Source: Lineus longissimus
Taxonomy: Eukaryota > Nemertea > Pilidiophora > Heteronemertea > Lineidae
Length of the DNA stretch: 64,000 nucleotides
Reading direction: 5' to 3'
Assembly (NCBI RefSeq): GCF_910592395.1
Contig: NC_088325.1
Span: 6,975,501 to 7,039,500 of the forward strand
Position numbers and translations under genes: made by a program. Within the stretch, counting starts at the first letter, position 1; each line of letters opens with the position of its first letter. This document shows positions 23,039-34,323 of the stretch, in pieces. Below the pieces are notes generated by a model. It was not told where the DNA came from and did no database searches. It saw only the letters and a program-made list of their open reading frames with translations.

Positions 23039-23389
23039 GGTAGTTGATAAAGTATGGAATTAGTGAAACCTTGGAAACACTGATAAACCTTGTAATATTC
23101 AATGTAAACCATGGAATCACTGTGCAAATAGCCGCGCGGGAAATCGGGTGCGTTCCTTCCACGATTTATACCCTCCCAACTGACAGTCTCGTCCCAGCTG
23201 ACTTTATTGATAGCAATTTGCCAGTTAGTTCAGAAGCCAACATTTTTAATGTGGAGGATGACGTCATCAATTGGCAATGCGCTGTGGTCGTTAAAATATT
23301 TTGTTTCTCTTCAATGGAAGCAAAAATTAGTTTTTAGCTCACCTCTTAGCAGAGGTGAGCTTATCCCATACCGTGGCGTCCGTCGTCCG

Positions 23390-23421
<32 letters not shown>

Positions 23422-25173
23422 GTCGTCGTCGTCCGTCGTCCGTTAGCAGGGCACGTTTCGTAACTGTTAGAGCTATTGAGTTGAAACTTGGTACACATGT
23501 ACCCTTATGTAATGACACCTTGGAGACCAAGTTTCGGTCCGATTCGTTTCATGGTTTGGCCACCAGGGGGCCAAATGTTAAAAGTGAATATACGCAATAT
23601 CTCCCTTAATAGTAGTCGGGAAATTTTGAAAAAAATATGGTAGGTACTTCTAGCAAAGGTGCATCATATATCCTCCGGGTTTTTGATTTGACCTCCTTTT
23701 CAAGGTCACAGAGGTCAAATGGTGTAAATTGGCCGTTAGGATGTAACGATGGCACATTTCTAAACTGCAATGACTATTGATACCAAATTTGGTACACATT
23801 TACCCCTTAGTCAGGTGATCTCAGGGACCAAAGTTTGGTCCAATATGATTCACCACTTGACCACCAGGGGGCAAAATCTAAAAACCTTAAAACTGTGATT
23901 ATTCCTTAACTTCTTGCCCGATTGCCAACAATTTGATATCATGGGTACATCTAACCACCATACAGTATATGTCACACAGGTTTTCAATTTGACCTTCTTG
24001 TCAAGGTCACAGAGGTCAAATGGCATAAATTCGCCGTCAGGCCGTAACTATGGCACGTTTCTTAACTGCAATGACTATTGATCACAAATTAAGTACACAT
24101 GTACCCCTTGGTCAGGTGATCTCAGGTACTGAAGTTTGGTGCGATCTGATTTGCCGTTTGGCCTTCAGGGAGGGGGCCAAATCCTAAATTCTTCAAAATG
24201 CCATTATTCCTAGTAATGACTTGCCCGATTGGCACCAATTTTATATCATAGGTAGATCTAATTCTAACAACCATTAAATGTGTCACCCGGGTCTTCTTTG
24301 ATTTGACCTACTTTTCAAGGTCACAGAGGTCGAATGTACTGTAAATTGGCCATTTTGGGGAAATTGTAATTGCTTGGACCTACATCAAACCTAACACTAC
24401 ATGACACAATACCATGCTCTTTATCCATCTTTCCTCCACATGAGGTGAGCACAATGGCCCTGGCCATTTCATATTTATGATTGTTTTGTATTCCATAGAC
24501 GATAAAGTATTATGCTCGGTACTAGATCATAGGACAAACACACACGTGAATAAAAAAAACCGCTTAGAACTGGTGACATCACGAAAAGATATCTACATCC
24601 CTCGATGTGCAGGCCTACATGAAGATGTACGAAATCGCTCACAGCGAAGGAATTTGTTCACATTTTTCATCTCCAAACCCTTCCAAAACCTTCGGTAATA
24701 AACCTTCATCTACGTTTCTTGTCATGTATAAGGTGATGTACGGATAAGTGCCAGCCGGTACTGCATGATGTAGTCGATCTTCTCTGTATCACCCTGTATG
24801 ATCACACTGCGCCGTAGCTCAAATAGGCCCCGTGTGGTGGCGTAGTAAGCGGAGCGCTGATTGGTCCATATTATGGGTGTGTGGTGGGCGTGTCGTGACG
24901 TGAATGCCCATATTTGGGAGATCAGTAATGTACACTGGAGGCGAGGTATGACTGGGTTGTTCTAAAATATAGATTGTTGAATCGGATATGCGACTGATTT
25001 CTAAACTACCGTCAAATTCCGATCTGATCATGTAAAAATAATCTCCAAATATTGATTCGTAACCACCTTAGGTTCCAATGGCATTATTTCATGTTTTTAT
25101 GCATTTTTAGGACTGATTCCAAGGTTTATCACTGGTTCCAAGGTTTCACTGATTCCAAGCTTTATCAACTACC
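23039..25173. mobile_element. 2.1-kb TIR element with perfect 9-bp TSD, hosting a nested repeat
   Basis: Terminal inverted repeats of about 60 bp begin GGTAGTTGATAAAG at 23039 and end CTTTATCAACTACC at 25173. The flanks are CGCTGGGGT at 23030-23038 and 25174-25182, a perfect 9-bp duplication. The interior is mostly the AGCTCACC repeat (23336-24472), which must have inserted later or been carried. No transposase is visible. GG...CC ends with a 9-bp duplication resemble Mutator-type elements. Confidence 0.82.
23336..24472 (+). mobile_element. AGCTCACC-type repeat with (CGT)n and three nuclear-receptor-like motifs, copy 1
   Basis: Starts with a perfect hairpin AGCTCACCTCT/AGAGGTGAGCT, followed by a (CGT)n microsatellite. 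It then has a body built from three diverged modules of about 300 bp and ends at GGTGAGCACAATGGCCCTGG. It is about 96% similar, by eye, to 28861-30028. Each module contains TCAAGGTCACAGAGGTCA or a close variant (23700, 24001, 24315). Repeats with this start are common in marine invertebrate genomes, as I recall. Superfamily is unknown; no clear target duplication. Poly-Ser and poly-Arg open frames here are microsatellite translations. Confidence 0.8.
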
Positions 25174-27035
25174 CGCTGGGGTGGTTGATGCATGCTCCAA
25201 ACAGCTGTTCTTACTAGCTCCATGCACGCAGGCAGTGAACTTGATGGTAACCTAGAGCTGATGGGTTGTGGTGATCTTCCACCCAGCCGGCAGATTTATC
25301 TTGGGTGTCTTTTATGTTAATAGATGATCCTTTGCGGACGTAGCTAGCTGGCGTAAAATGATCTTGCTCTTTTAATTCAGCAATGCTGTCTCCCATATGT
25401 GACCCATTGCAGCAAAACAAGTCGTTGAGACAATCAGGTTGTTCATTTCACTGTTGTCTGCCTTTTGTGAAGTCTAAGTGCATTCATTACTCCATTATCT
25501 CATGGTGTCATTTAGGCTAATCTTCTGTGCGCATGGTTGCTGCTGACGGGTCACATATATGAAAGATTTTTACCCATTCCTGTTCATATATCAAGGACCT
25601 CTCCCGACAGATGTTGGTACGTGACTCATTTTGCAAACTCAGTTAACCCAGATATTTCCCATTAAACAATAGCAAATAATACTGACTAATTTTAGCAAAT
25701 ATCAAATAATGAAATGATGGATGTTCATTTCAACCTGCGGTGCTATGGATCTCTGTCGTGCCAGTTGAACCAATACTTCAGAAAGTCTGTCAGCACGTGT
25801 GCAAGTACATTTGGAGCCCCTCAGGAAAGTCCTGGCCTATTGTTAACTTATTATTATGGAATTTATGGCTAGAGAGACCAAGGCATTCGATTTTCACAAT
25901 CGTTTATTTTCAGAACTTGGATGGACTCTTAGATCTATCTTATTAGCTTTCAGTGTTCATGGTAAACCCTTAAAAAATTACGAGCACTTATTTTTTTCAT
26001 GGTGTCGGTGAAAAGCATGAAATTATCAAATTGTAGTCCATCACCAGTAACTTTTGCATCTAACACGGAATTCAGTCTATCACCTATTGAAAATGAGCAA
26101 ATTTGACAGCTTTAATTGTTCCAAATGCATGTTGTAGTTTACAACCCTACTCGTGTTCTGAGTAGTACCATACAGATTTCTCAGCAACATTGTAATGTCA
26201 GATTATGGGGCTTGTTAGGTTTGATCTCCCTTGCTCCGTTTGAGAGGAAAAAAAGGGCAAGTCGGAGATTGTCCAGCTCCAAACCCATGAATTTGGTTCT
26301 TGCTGTCAGTGCACCGAGCATGACATCACTTTGTCATGCTTTTTGGGAGACAGAAATGTCGCACCAAAAACACTCCACAAACATTCTGATCTATTTCTGT
26401 CTGTTGCTATCAAGACACGAATCTACAATGCTCAAAAATGGCTCCACCAGTCCGCAACATTTCTATCAGGAATTCTGAAATTGGCCGTCATGTTGCTGGT
26501 CTAATTCTATTTTTCTTTGCCTGAGGTCTGTTAGTGTGCGGCAAAACTTGTGAGGGGTCTCTGTGGTAATCCATGAATCAACAGACACTGCCCTCTTTAG
26601 AGTAATAGGATGACAAGTCTAATCGTCTCGTGTTGATCTTCCTTGCAAATATCACACTGTAAGACCCCATTTGTAGGGGAGCAGTCTGCTTGGTGTCCAG
26701 CTCTGTCTTGTAAACATTGAAATAGTTACACCCCAATTTGAGATGAATAAAAAATTCTCTACATGCATTATGGTGTCGACATTTCGCTAAGGATGACCAT
26801 GAAATTAAATTTCTCCATTCCTTGTTTTTGATCTCGCCGCTTGACGCCTAAGGGGTATCCTGTGTGATCACAGGTGCATGCTGGGAAGTCTTTGTTGTGA
26901 TAGATTGGTGAAAATATCTGTTGTGAGATGTTTGTTAGCATCTTTTGTGTGGCTAATACTGAGCTAATTTCCTGGCATGAAATCCTGGTTGATATCTGAT
27001 TTGGTCGACTGTTGCATTCGTGTTTAACTCTTGTA

Positions 27036-27244
27036 CAGTCCAAATCCCAATTGTCATCCCGTAAAACTGCTTCAGTGGCGCTACCCAGCATGTAGGTTGT
27101 GCGTAAGTCAAATGAAGGTCGCGCGTAATTTACGCAAAATATAGAGATTTAAGCATGTCACTGGTGCATCATTGGCACGCTATTCGCGCGTACGTGCGCG
27201 TGACTGACGCAAAGCAGGAGAGATGTCAATTGTGATTTGGACTG
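27036..27244. mobile_element. TA-flanked MITE family E, complete copy
   Basis: 209 bp from CAGTCCAAATCCCAATTG to AATTGTGATTTGGACTG, flanked by TA at both ends (27034-27035, 27245-27246). GC-rich interior with many GCGCGTA and GACGCA motifs. No coding capacity; a Tc1/mariner-type MITE by termini and TA duplication. Confidence 0.85.
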
Positions 27245-28860
27245 TAGCACTATCTTCACCTGAAGCCAATGGAGGAATTCGGTCAGGGGGATGTGGGTCA
27301 AGGGGAGGGGATGTGTTCCCCTCATTTTAGGATTTTCAAATTGCTGAAGTTGGCAGTTATCTGGTTCCGCAGTTTCTTAGCCATATGTCCTGGCAGGCTA
27401 AAATGTGTATGTGGTTTTGATGAGACAAGTATGCTACTCTATGAAGAACCCATTTTTGATATCTGGACAAAACCTCAGGTTAACTTTGAACCAACTGATT
27501 TCGGGGACCTGTGAAAGAAATTTAATTTAAAGGCCATTGTTTGGATATGATTTCCTCTTGAGAGCTAGTGATCTAGATGATTCTTGTCCTATTTTCCTGT
27601 TTGAAAAATCGATGTTTCTGAGATAAGATCTAAACTAGACATGTAGAACCTTTGAGAATGATGCAGAAATTTGTTCATGTCTCTATGAAGCATGAAATTA
27701 CAGCTTTGGATTTGAAATTACTAAAATTTTAATTGACATCACTGCTCTTGAAAAGAATGGCCTAGAATTTGAATCTTGGCAACAACACATTAAAATTGTA
27801 TTTCACACCTCACGAAACAAGTAAATAAAATTTATGTCGAACTAAGAACTTCTCATTGAGGCTCTGAAGAAATGTTATGTGTCTAGAAATAAATTCATCA
27901 TAATTATAGCGATCAAGCATACCATACGATATGGCACACTCTTTCACACCATGTTTCACTTCAAGTGGATTAGTTACACAAAGTAGGAATTAAACTAACT
28001 GGATCTAGATCTTTGTAGATATAAAAACCACCCTGGGGTTTTAAGAAAATTATTGGGAAAACAGGATGTCCTTTTGAATTGGAAGTAAACTTTGTTTGGA
28101 CACAATATTGACTTGAGGCCTGAATATGTTAAAAATTGTATCAAGAAAAAGCTACTGTTGTGATTAGAATCAATCAATTTGTGAGGCCAAATATTTGAAA
28201 GGTAAATTTTTGCGGCGTTTTATGTTGCAAATTTCACAAATTATATCAATTCGCAAAAATAACAATTGCAAATATTTGTCTTTTGATTAGGAAGAACCGA
28301 ACTCTGCATGCCCACTAAAAATTGTTTAAAAATTAATTTTGCAAAACACGAAAATAAAACTTTTTCAGCCTTACAGTACAGTACAAAGGTCACTTGTTCA
28401 ACTGGCACCTTTGGCACACCAGACCTATCTCAATTAAAAAACTCAATGAACTCAACCTATTTCAGCTCATTCGCCCTCAGGTCAGTGCACTTCAGACAAG
28501 CCTAAGAAAAAAAACCAAATCGTGGCTTTATCTTTTGACAAACCTTGCTAAACTGTTGAATATGGATTTATTTTGGCAAAAGGTTGGGATACATGCAACA
28601 GGGTCCAATTTGAGTGACACCTTTAGGCCTCTCTAATTCTTAAGCGTCCCGTTTAAAGGCAGGATGTTGTACGACTCCATATCCCCTTTAAACCCCACTA
28701 ATTATTTAAAGTCTTCTAATTAGCTCAAATCTAATGAGCTCGCTGTGAAGCAGCAATTTTCAAAACTTTACCCTGCAGTCTTTTATTCATTGTCCCAGAG
28801 CAGTCCATCACCCATTTAAGCATCCTACCGTTGAATCGAAACAATACACAATCCATTTTT

Positions 28861-28911
28861 AGCTCACCTCTTAGCAGAGGTGAGCTTATCCCATACCGTG
28901 GCGTCCGTCGT

Positions 28912-28979
<68 letters not shown>

Positions 28980-30028
28980 CGTCGTCGTCCGTCGTCCGTT
29001 AGCAGGGCACGTTTCGTAACTGTTAGAGCTATTGAGTTGAAACTTGGTACACATGTACCCTTATGTAATGACACCTGGGAGACCAAGTTTCGGTCCGATT
29101 CGTTTCATGGTTTGGCCACCAGGGGGCCAAACGTTAAAAGTGAAAATATGCAATATCTCCCTTAATAGTAGTCAGGAAATTTTGAAAAAAATATGGTAGG
29201 TACTTCTAGCAAAGGTGCATCATATATCCTCCGGGTTTTTGATTTGACCTCCTTTTCAAGGTCACAGAGGTCAAATGGTGTAAATTGGCCGTTAGGATGT
29301 AACGATGGCACGTTTCTAAACTGCAATGACTATTGATACCAAATTTGGTACACATTTACCCCTTAGTCAGGTGATCTCAGGGACCGAAGTTTGGTCTAAT
29401 ATGATTCACCACTTGACCACCAGGGGGCAAAATCCAAAAACCTTAAAAATGTGATTATTCCTTAACTTCTTGCCCGATTGCCACCAATTTGATATCATGG
29501 GTACATCTAACCACAATACAGTATATGTCACACAGGTTTTTAATTTGACCTTCTTGTCAAGGTCACAGAGGTCAAATGGCGTAAATTCGCCGTCAGGCCG
29601 TAACTATGGCACGTTTCTTAACTGCAATGACTATTGATCACAAATTAAGTACACATGTACCCCTTGGTCAGGTGATCTCAGGTACCGAAGTTTGGTGCGA
29701 TCTGATTTGCCGTTTGGCCTCCAGGGAGGGGGCCAAATCCTAAATTCTTCAAAATGCCATTATTCCTAGTAATGACTTGCCCGATTGGCACCAATTTTAT
29801 ATCATAGGAACATCTAATTCTAACAACCATTCAATGTGTCACCCGGGTCTTCTTTGATTTGACCTACTTTTCAAGGTCACAGAGGTCGAATGTACTGTAA
29901 ATTGGCCATTTTGGGGAAATTGTAATTGCTTGGACCTACATCAAACCTAACACTACATGACACAAGACCATGCTCTTTATCCATCTTTCCTCCACATGAG
30001 GTGAGCACAATGGCCCTGGCCATTTCAT
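28861..30028 (+). mobile_element. AGCTCACC-type repeat with (CGT)n, copy 2
   Basis: Same structure and orientation as copy 1 at 23336-24472, 5.5 kb away, with a longer (CGT)n tract (28911-29000). TCAAGGTCACAGAGGTCA occurs at 29257 and 29557, with a one-base variant at 29872. The poly-Asp, poly-Thr and poly-Ser open frames over the microsatellite are not genes. Confidence 0.82.
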
Positions 30029-30079
30029 TGCAGTGAGTCTTCCATTTCAACAAAACTTTCTAAATCTCAGAGTTATTAG

Positions 30080-30342
30080 TGGTTCATTCTAATTTGACTC
30101 CCGACTTAATCTAAATTAACGAGGCAGCCCCATTTTCACACACATTTCAATTTCAGCCAATCAGATGGCAGTTTGCCATATGCTGCTGAACGCAGCCGCC
30201 CTGAGTCATTCAGACCAGACGGTAATGTGTATGCACTAGGTGTTTGTCGATTCAGTGGATTTTATACGAGATTTACCAAAAAATATGGATCTATATATTC
30301 AGGTCTTGAGTAAGTGTTGAGACCGTGGATTGAAACATTAAG
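30080..30342 (+). promoter_or_regulatory. Candidate promoter and non-coding first exon
   Basis: AGCCAATCAG (30155-30164) is a good NF-Y-type CCAAT box. About 180 bp downstream, ATTAAG|GTAAGTAT at 30342/30343 is an excellent splice donor. It could be an untranslated first exon of the Vang gene 24 kb downstream. No TATA box is evident and no transcript evidence is available. A related AGCCAATCAGAT string at 892 weakens the case. Confidence 0.25.
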
Positions 30343-31810
30343 GTAAGTATCTGATCTTTAGCGTTAAATTGCAAATTTGCCGCGTTCCGCCACATTTTTA
30401 AGAGAGCCGTCCTTTTAATGGTGCTTGAATAGCAAACATGGCCGGGTGACATTTATAATGCGATATATTTAGACGGAGACTGCTGTTCACAGATGCTGTG
30501 TCTTAATTTAGGTTGTTGTGCTCAGTGGGTGTTGTGCTTTGGGTCGGAATTCCTGCCAGCTAAGAAATGCTTTTTTCAAAGTTTTTAAAGAAAAAGTTGC
30601 CATATCTATAATATGATGCTAAAACCCTGTTATGAATGCTTCTGGTGTTCTGTCGAGACTATAGCACTGTACCATGTATACAGAGAGTGAAGTTGAATCT
30701 TTTAAACACCTCAACCCATTTTGCTGAATCATAGAAGCCAGCCTGCCTGCGTTTACATCTGAGCAGGACACTCCCACACCCACCCCACCCCACAACTATT
30801 CTACTGCAGAAGCACTGTAAACACCTTTATTTTTGAGAGCCTGATATTTTTGTGAGAGGGCGGGTAACAAACACAAAATTAGGGGTGGAAAAATGAAGAA
30901 ATTGTTTTATCATTGGAAAATGCGCCCATTCGTGGAAATAAATGGACACGAAATCTCAAAAAGATGTTTTCACAAACATATAGGACTGCGAAAATTATGG
31001 GATTTACTGTAAAAGCCATTGTACTTGTCTAATATAATGTTGGGTGTCTTGATTTGTTCTTGAAAACCTCAGTGCCTCAGTCATAGGCTATGCAGTTCGG
31101 ATATGAGCTCCGACTGGGAAATTGTACAGTATTTTATTGTCTGTGAATGACAGCTGAAGCAATCACCATGTTTGTCCCCTCAGCGGAAGCATGTAAGTCG
31201 ATGGTCTTGGGAACTGACAGACACAGGGGGTGATGCAGAGGGGACAGACCTCCCTTTATTTGAGAAAATTATTTGAAAATGATATGAACGACCATGCAGG
31301 AATCCGAACCCCATTGGCACCCCTCCTTTCTGTTTCTGGGCTGTACCTCTGAGACATCTGGGTGCAGAACCCATTATACACAATTTTTATTGGCATCAAG
31401 ACCAATTAGTGTACACTGCATGTATCAGAAATACCTATTTCTGTGTTGTCCGAGTTGATGAAAGTGTGAAGCTCAGTCAGTGTAAAAAAGTTTTAAAATG
31501 AAAGTCACACACAAATATGAGAGGAATCATAAGAAAACCGAATCTGCTCTGATCTGAATGATTTGAGCAGTCGAGCCATGTGTCCTTGTCACCACTGCAT
31601 GGTTACCATGGAATTGGTAATCTGTTGCCTTCGGATTTCAAGGGGTTGTTGCTGGGGTGTTCAGCGCCACTTCATGTGTGAAGTCCATGTGCAGATATTT
31701 TATATGGGCTCTTTGCTCTCCATTTGCAAGTCAAGTTACAAAATACTCTGTGGTGTGTTCCACTGAGCTTTGCCTTCTGGCAGGGTAGTTTGAGGAAAAC
31801 AGTTGTTAAC

Positions 31811-32300
31811 CATCAGCTGTTTGACCAGAGCCCTCAAATTGTTTCCTACCCTTGCCAGCCAAGCACAGGCACTATGTACAGTTGTGACATATTCCATCAT
31901 CAATACATCCAGTTTCTGGCCATTTCTCCACTCCTCAGTACAGTGAATGAATAGTGTTCACCCTCAGGCAGTTCACCATGAGTTGTTTGAACAGAGCCCC
32001 CAAATATTTTTGCCTGCCCTTGCCAGCCAAGCACAGGCACCATGTACAGTTGTGACATATTCCATCATCAATACATCCAGTTTCTGGCCATTTCTCCACT
32101 ACTCAGCACTTTGAATGAAAAGCACACACCCTATGGCGGTTCGAACCATAAGCTGTTTGAACAGAGCCCCCCAAATCATCGCCTCCCTTGCCATCAAAGG
32201 CATGCACAGACACCATAGTGACATGTTCCATCATCAACACACTCAGTCTCTGGCCATTTCTCCACCACCACTTTGAATGAAAAGTGCACACCCTTGGGCG
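31811..32300. repeat. Three tandem copies of a 166-170 bp unit
   Basis: Units start at 31811, 31977 and 32147 with CAT.AG.TGTTTGA.CAGAGCCC and include TGACATATTCCATCATCAA and TCTGGCCATTTCTCCAC. Copies 1 and 2 are closest; copy 3 is more diverged. No frame is conserved across copies. Confidence 0.88.
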
Positions 32301-33739
32301 ACAGAATTTGAAGTCCACAATAACCATACAGACATTCTAAAATACTTGACATAGAATTTCCTGAACGAGTTACCCAGGTTTCTTTGTTTGCGAATGTTGA
32401 AGATATTGAATTCATGATGAACTACCAAATTTTAAGACTGTAGTGTGGTCTCAAATTGGGGAATGTTTTTACCAGCCATTTTCCAGATACTGTGAGGTCC
32501 ATGCAGTTTGTGATGTGTTGGAGGTGTCGAATATCTCAATTGGCGTCAGAGGAGTGTCCCAGGATGTCACCAAGGATGGCATTTACCCTTATGGCTCCAG
32601 TTGGTCGATTCTAACTTTTGAAGATGTCTCTCGGTTTTTCAAGTTGGTGTATTTTTTATTGGTGGTTATGCAGCATGATTTACAAAGCTTGTGTTCCTAC
32701 CTTTGAGGTCATCAATTCTATTGTCCAAAAGAAAATAATTCTGGGCCACCCTGTAGAGTATGATCCTTGATAGTTTCATAAAAAATCATATTTTGAGGCA
32801 AGAAAGTGTGACGCAGGTATTGTGATGCTAAACCTGAAAGTGAGTCATGTCTCCATTTGATTGGCTGTAATGTCAATATTCGGAGGTAACTCATTACGCA
32901 GAATATCTAAGCTCAGCGTTCTCATCCTTGTTTTGGATGCTATCTGTGGATTAAATGTCTTGTCCAAATGCTCGCCGTCTAACAGAATCCACCTCAAACC
33001 GCTGCAACAGACGCGCACCAGGGGTTGCACACCCTATCACAGTATTCATGAGTGGGGATGGAGCATCGAGCACATTCATCCATGCATCCTAGACCTTTAG
33101 AGTTGACTCAAGTTCCCATTCATGGACCCTGCAGGGGGTTTGATGACAGTTGACAACCTTTGTTGAAGAATACAACTAATTTCAATGAAATAGTATAATT
33201 TTTCAATAAGCCTTCAGGCACAATATATGCGCCATCAGATGAGTTTCACAAGTCTGATTCACGCATCTTGCACCAAACCTTGTGTGCATCATGGACACTC
33301 CTCACACAGCTTATTTGGTCCAGGATAGAGTGAAAATTGTGACAAAATTGTCAACCTATCTTGACCAGAATCATCAGTGCATATACAATGATTGCTGTAA
33401 TTTTGGCTCCCTTTTAGCCAGAAATATTCTTTGGTGCGTTATGATCTCAATTGCTATAACTTTGGCTTTGGTAGTTTATTTGAATAAACCTGGGTGAATT
33501 GTGTTTTTACAAAGGTGTCGATGCTGTACCTCCAGTTTACATGGTTTTAGGGCTCACGGCTATGAGACCATCTGACAAAATCGTGAGAATTTTCGAGAGG
33601 GTGGAAGAAAATGCACTAGCAATTTTAGGGTTTGTGAATTTTCATAAAAAAGAATTTGGATTGAAGTCTCAATATGAGGAAGGTTTGAGACATTGGAATT
33701 TAGAGCAGCTCTGACATTGGAATTTATTCTTATGTGGGT

Positions 33740-33890
33740 AGTCCAGAAAGACCCTTCTGTTCTCTATGTCCCTGATCAAGGCACTTAACTCTACTTCGCC
33801 CAGGGGTGTAAATCAGTTTTAGGTACACACAAGTTGGAACTTGGATTTTGTTGGACCGGTCTCTGGTTTAGGGCCTGGTTCTCAATAATA
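33740..33890 (+). repeat. SINE tail fragment
   Basis: CTGATCAAGGCACTTAACTC followed by CGCCCAGGGGTGTAAAT is a common invertebrate tRNA-SINE body. An AATAATAAAA tail ends near 33890. The tRNA-like head is absent, so the copy is 5' truncated. Confidence 0.5.
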
Positions 33891-34109
33891 AAAAGCTGCA
33901 GAAACTAGCATACTTCCAACAATGCTTTGAATACTTTTCGGAATACTTGCATTAATTGAGTGATACCAATATGGACAAACACCATCAATTTCTCCGCCAA
34001 TATAGGCCATCTGGGATCAATATATATTGACACTTGGCTAATGAGCTGCAACTCAAGTAATAGGCCCCCAGCTGTAGTGTAATAATTGCATCACAGTCGA
34101 AACTAGCTC

Positions 34110-34323
34110 TTAAAGACTTTCACCGTTTGTTACATATTTGAAATTGGTAATTGAATTTGAAAATTTCAAATTTTGTAAATACGTACTGACATAAATTTCA
34201 ACAAGCATTTGTGTAGACAGATCTGTAAATACTATAAATACCAAGTTTCAGCAAATTTGTATTGTGTACAAAACTGCATTTCTACTTTCCTGGGCCATCA
34301 GTTCTACGAACGATGTAACCCTT
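34110..34323 (+). repeat. TTAA-flanked MITE family A copy
   Basis: Bounded by TTAAAGAC and ACCCTTAA. The interior shares TGTGTAGACAGAT and TACCAAGTTTCAGCAAATTTG with the 38571 and 43795 copies. Confidence 0.75.

Noticed and set aside
23339-23609. Poly-Arg, poly-Ser open frames
   Set aside because: They translate the CGT microsatellite of the AGCTCACC repeat; both repeat copies give such frames on both strands.
28731-29086. Poly-Asp and poly-Thr open frames
   Set aside because: Same microsatellite in copy 2; no coding bias outside the repeat.
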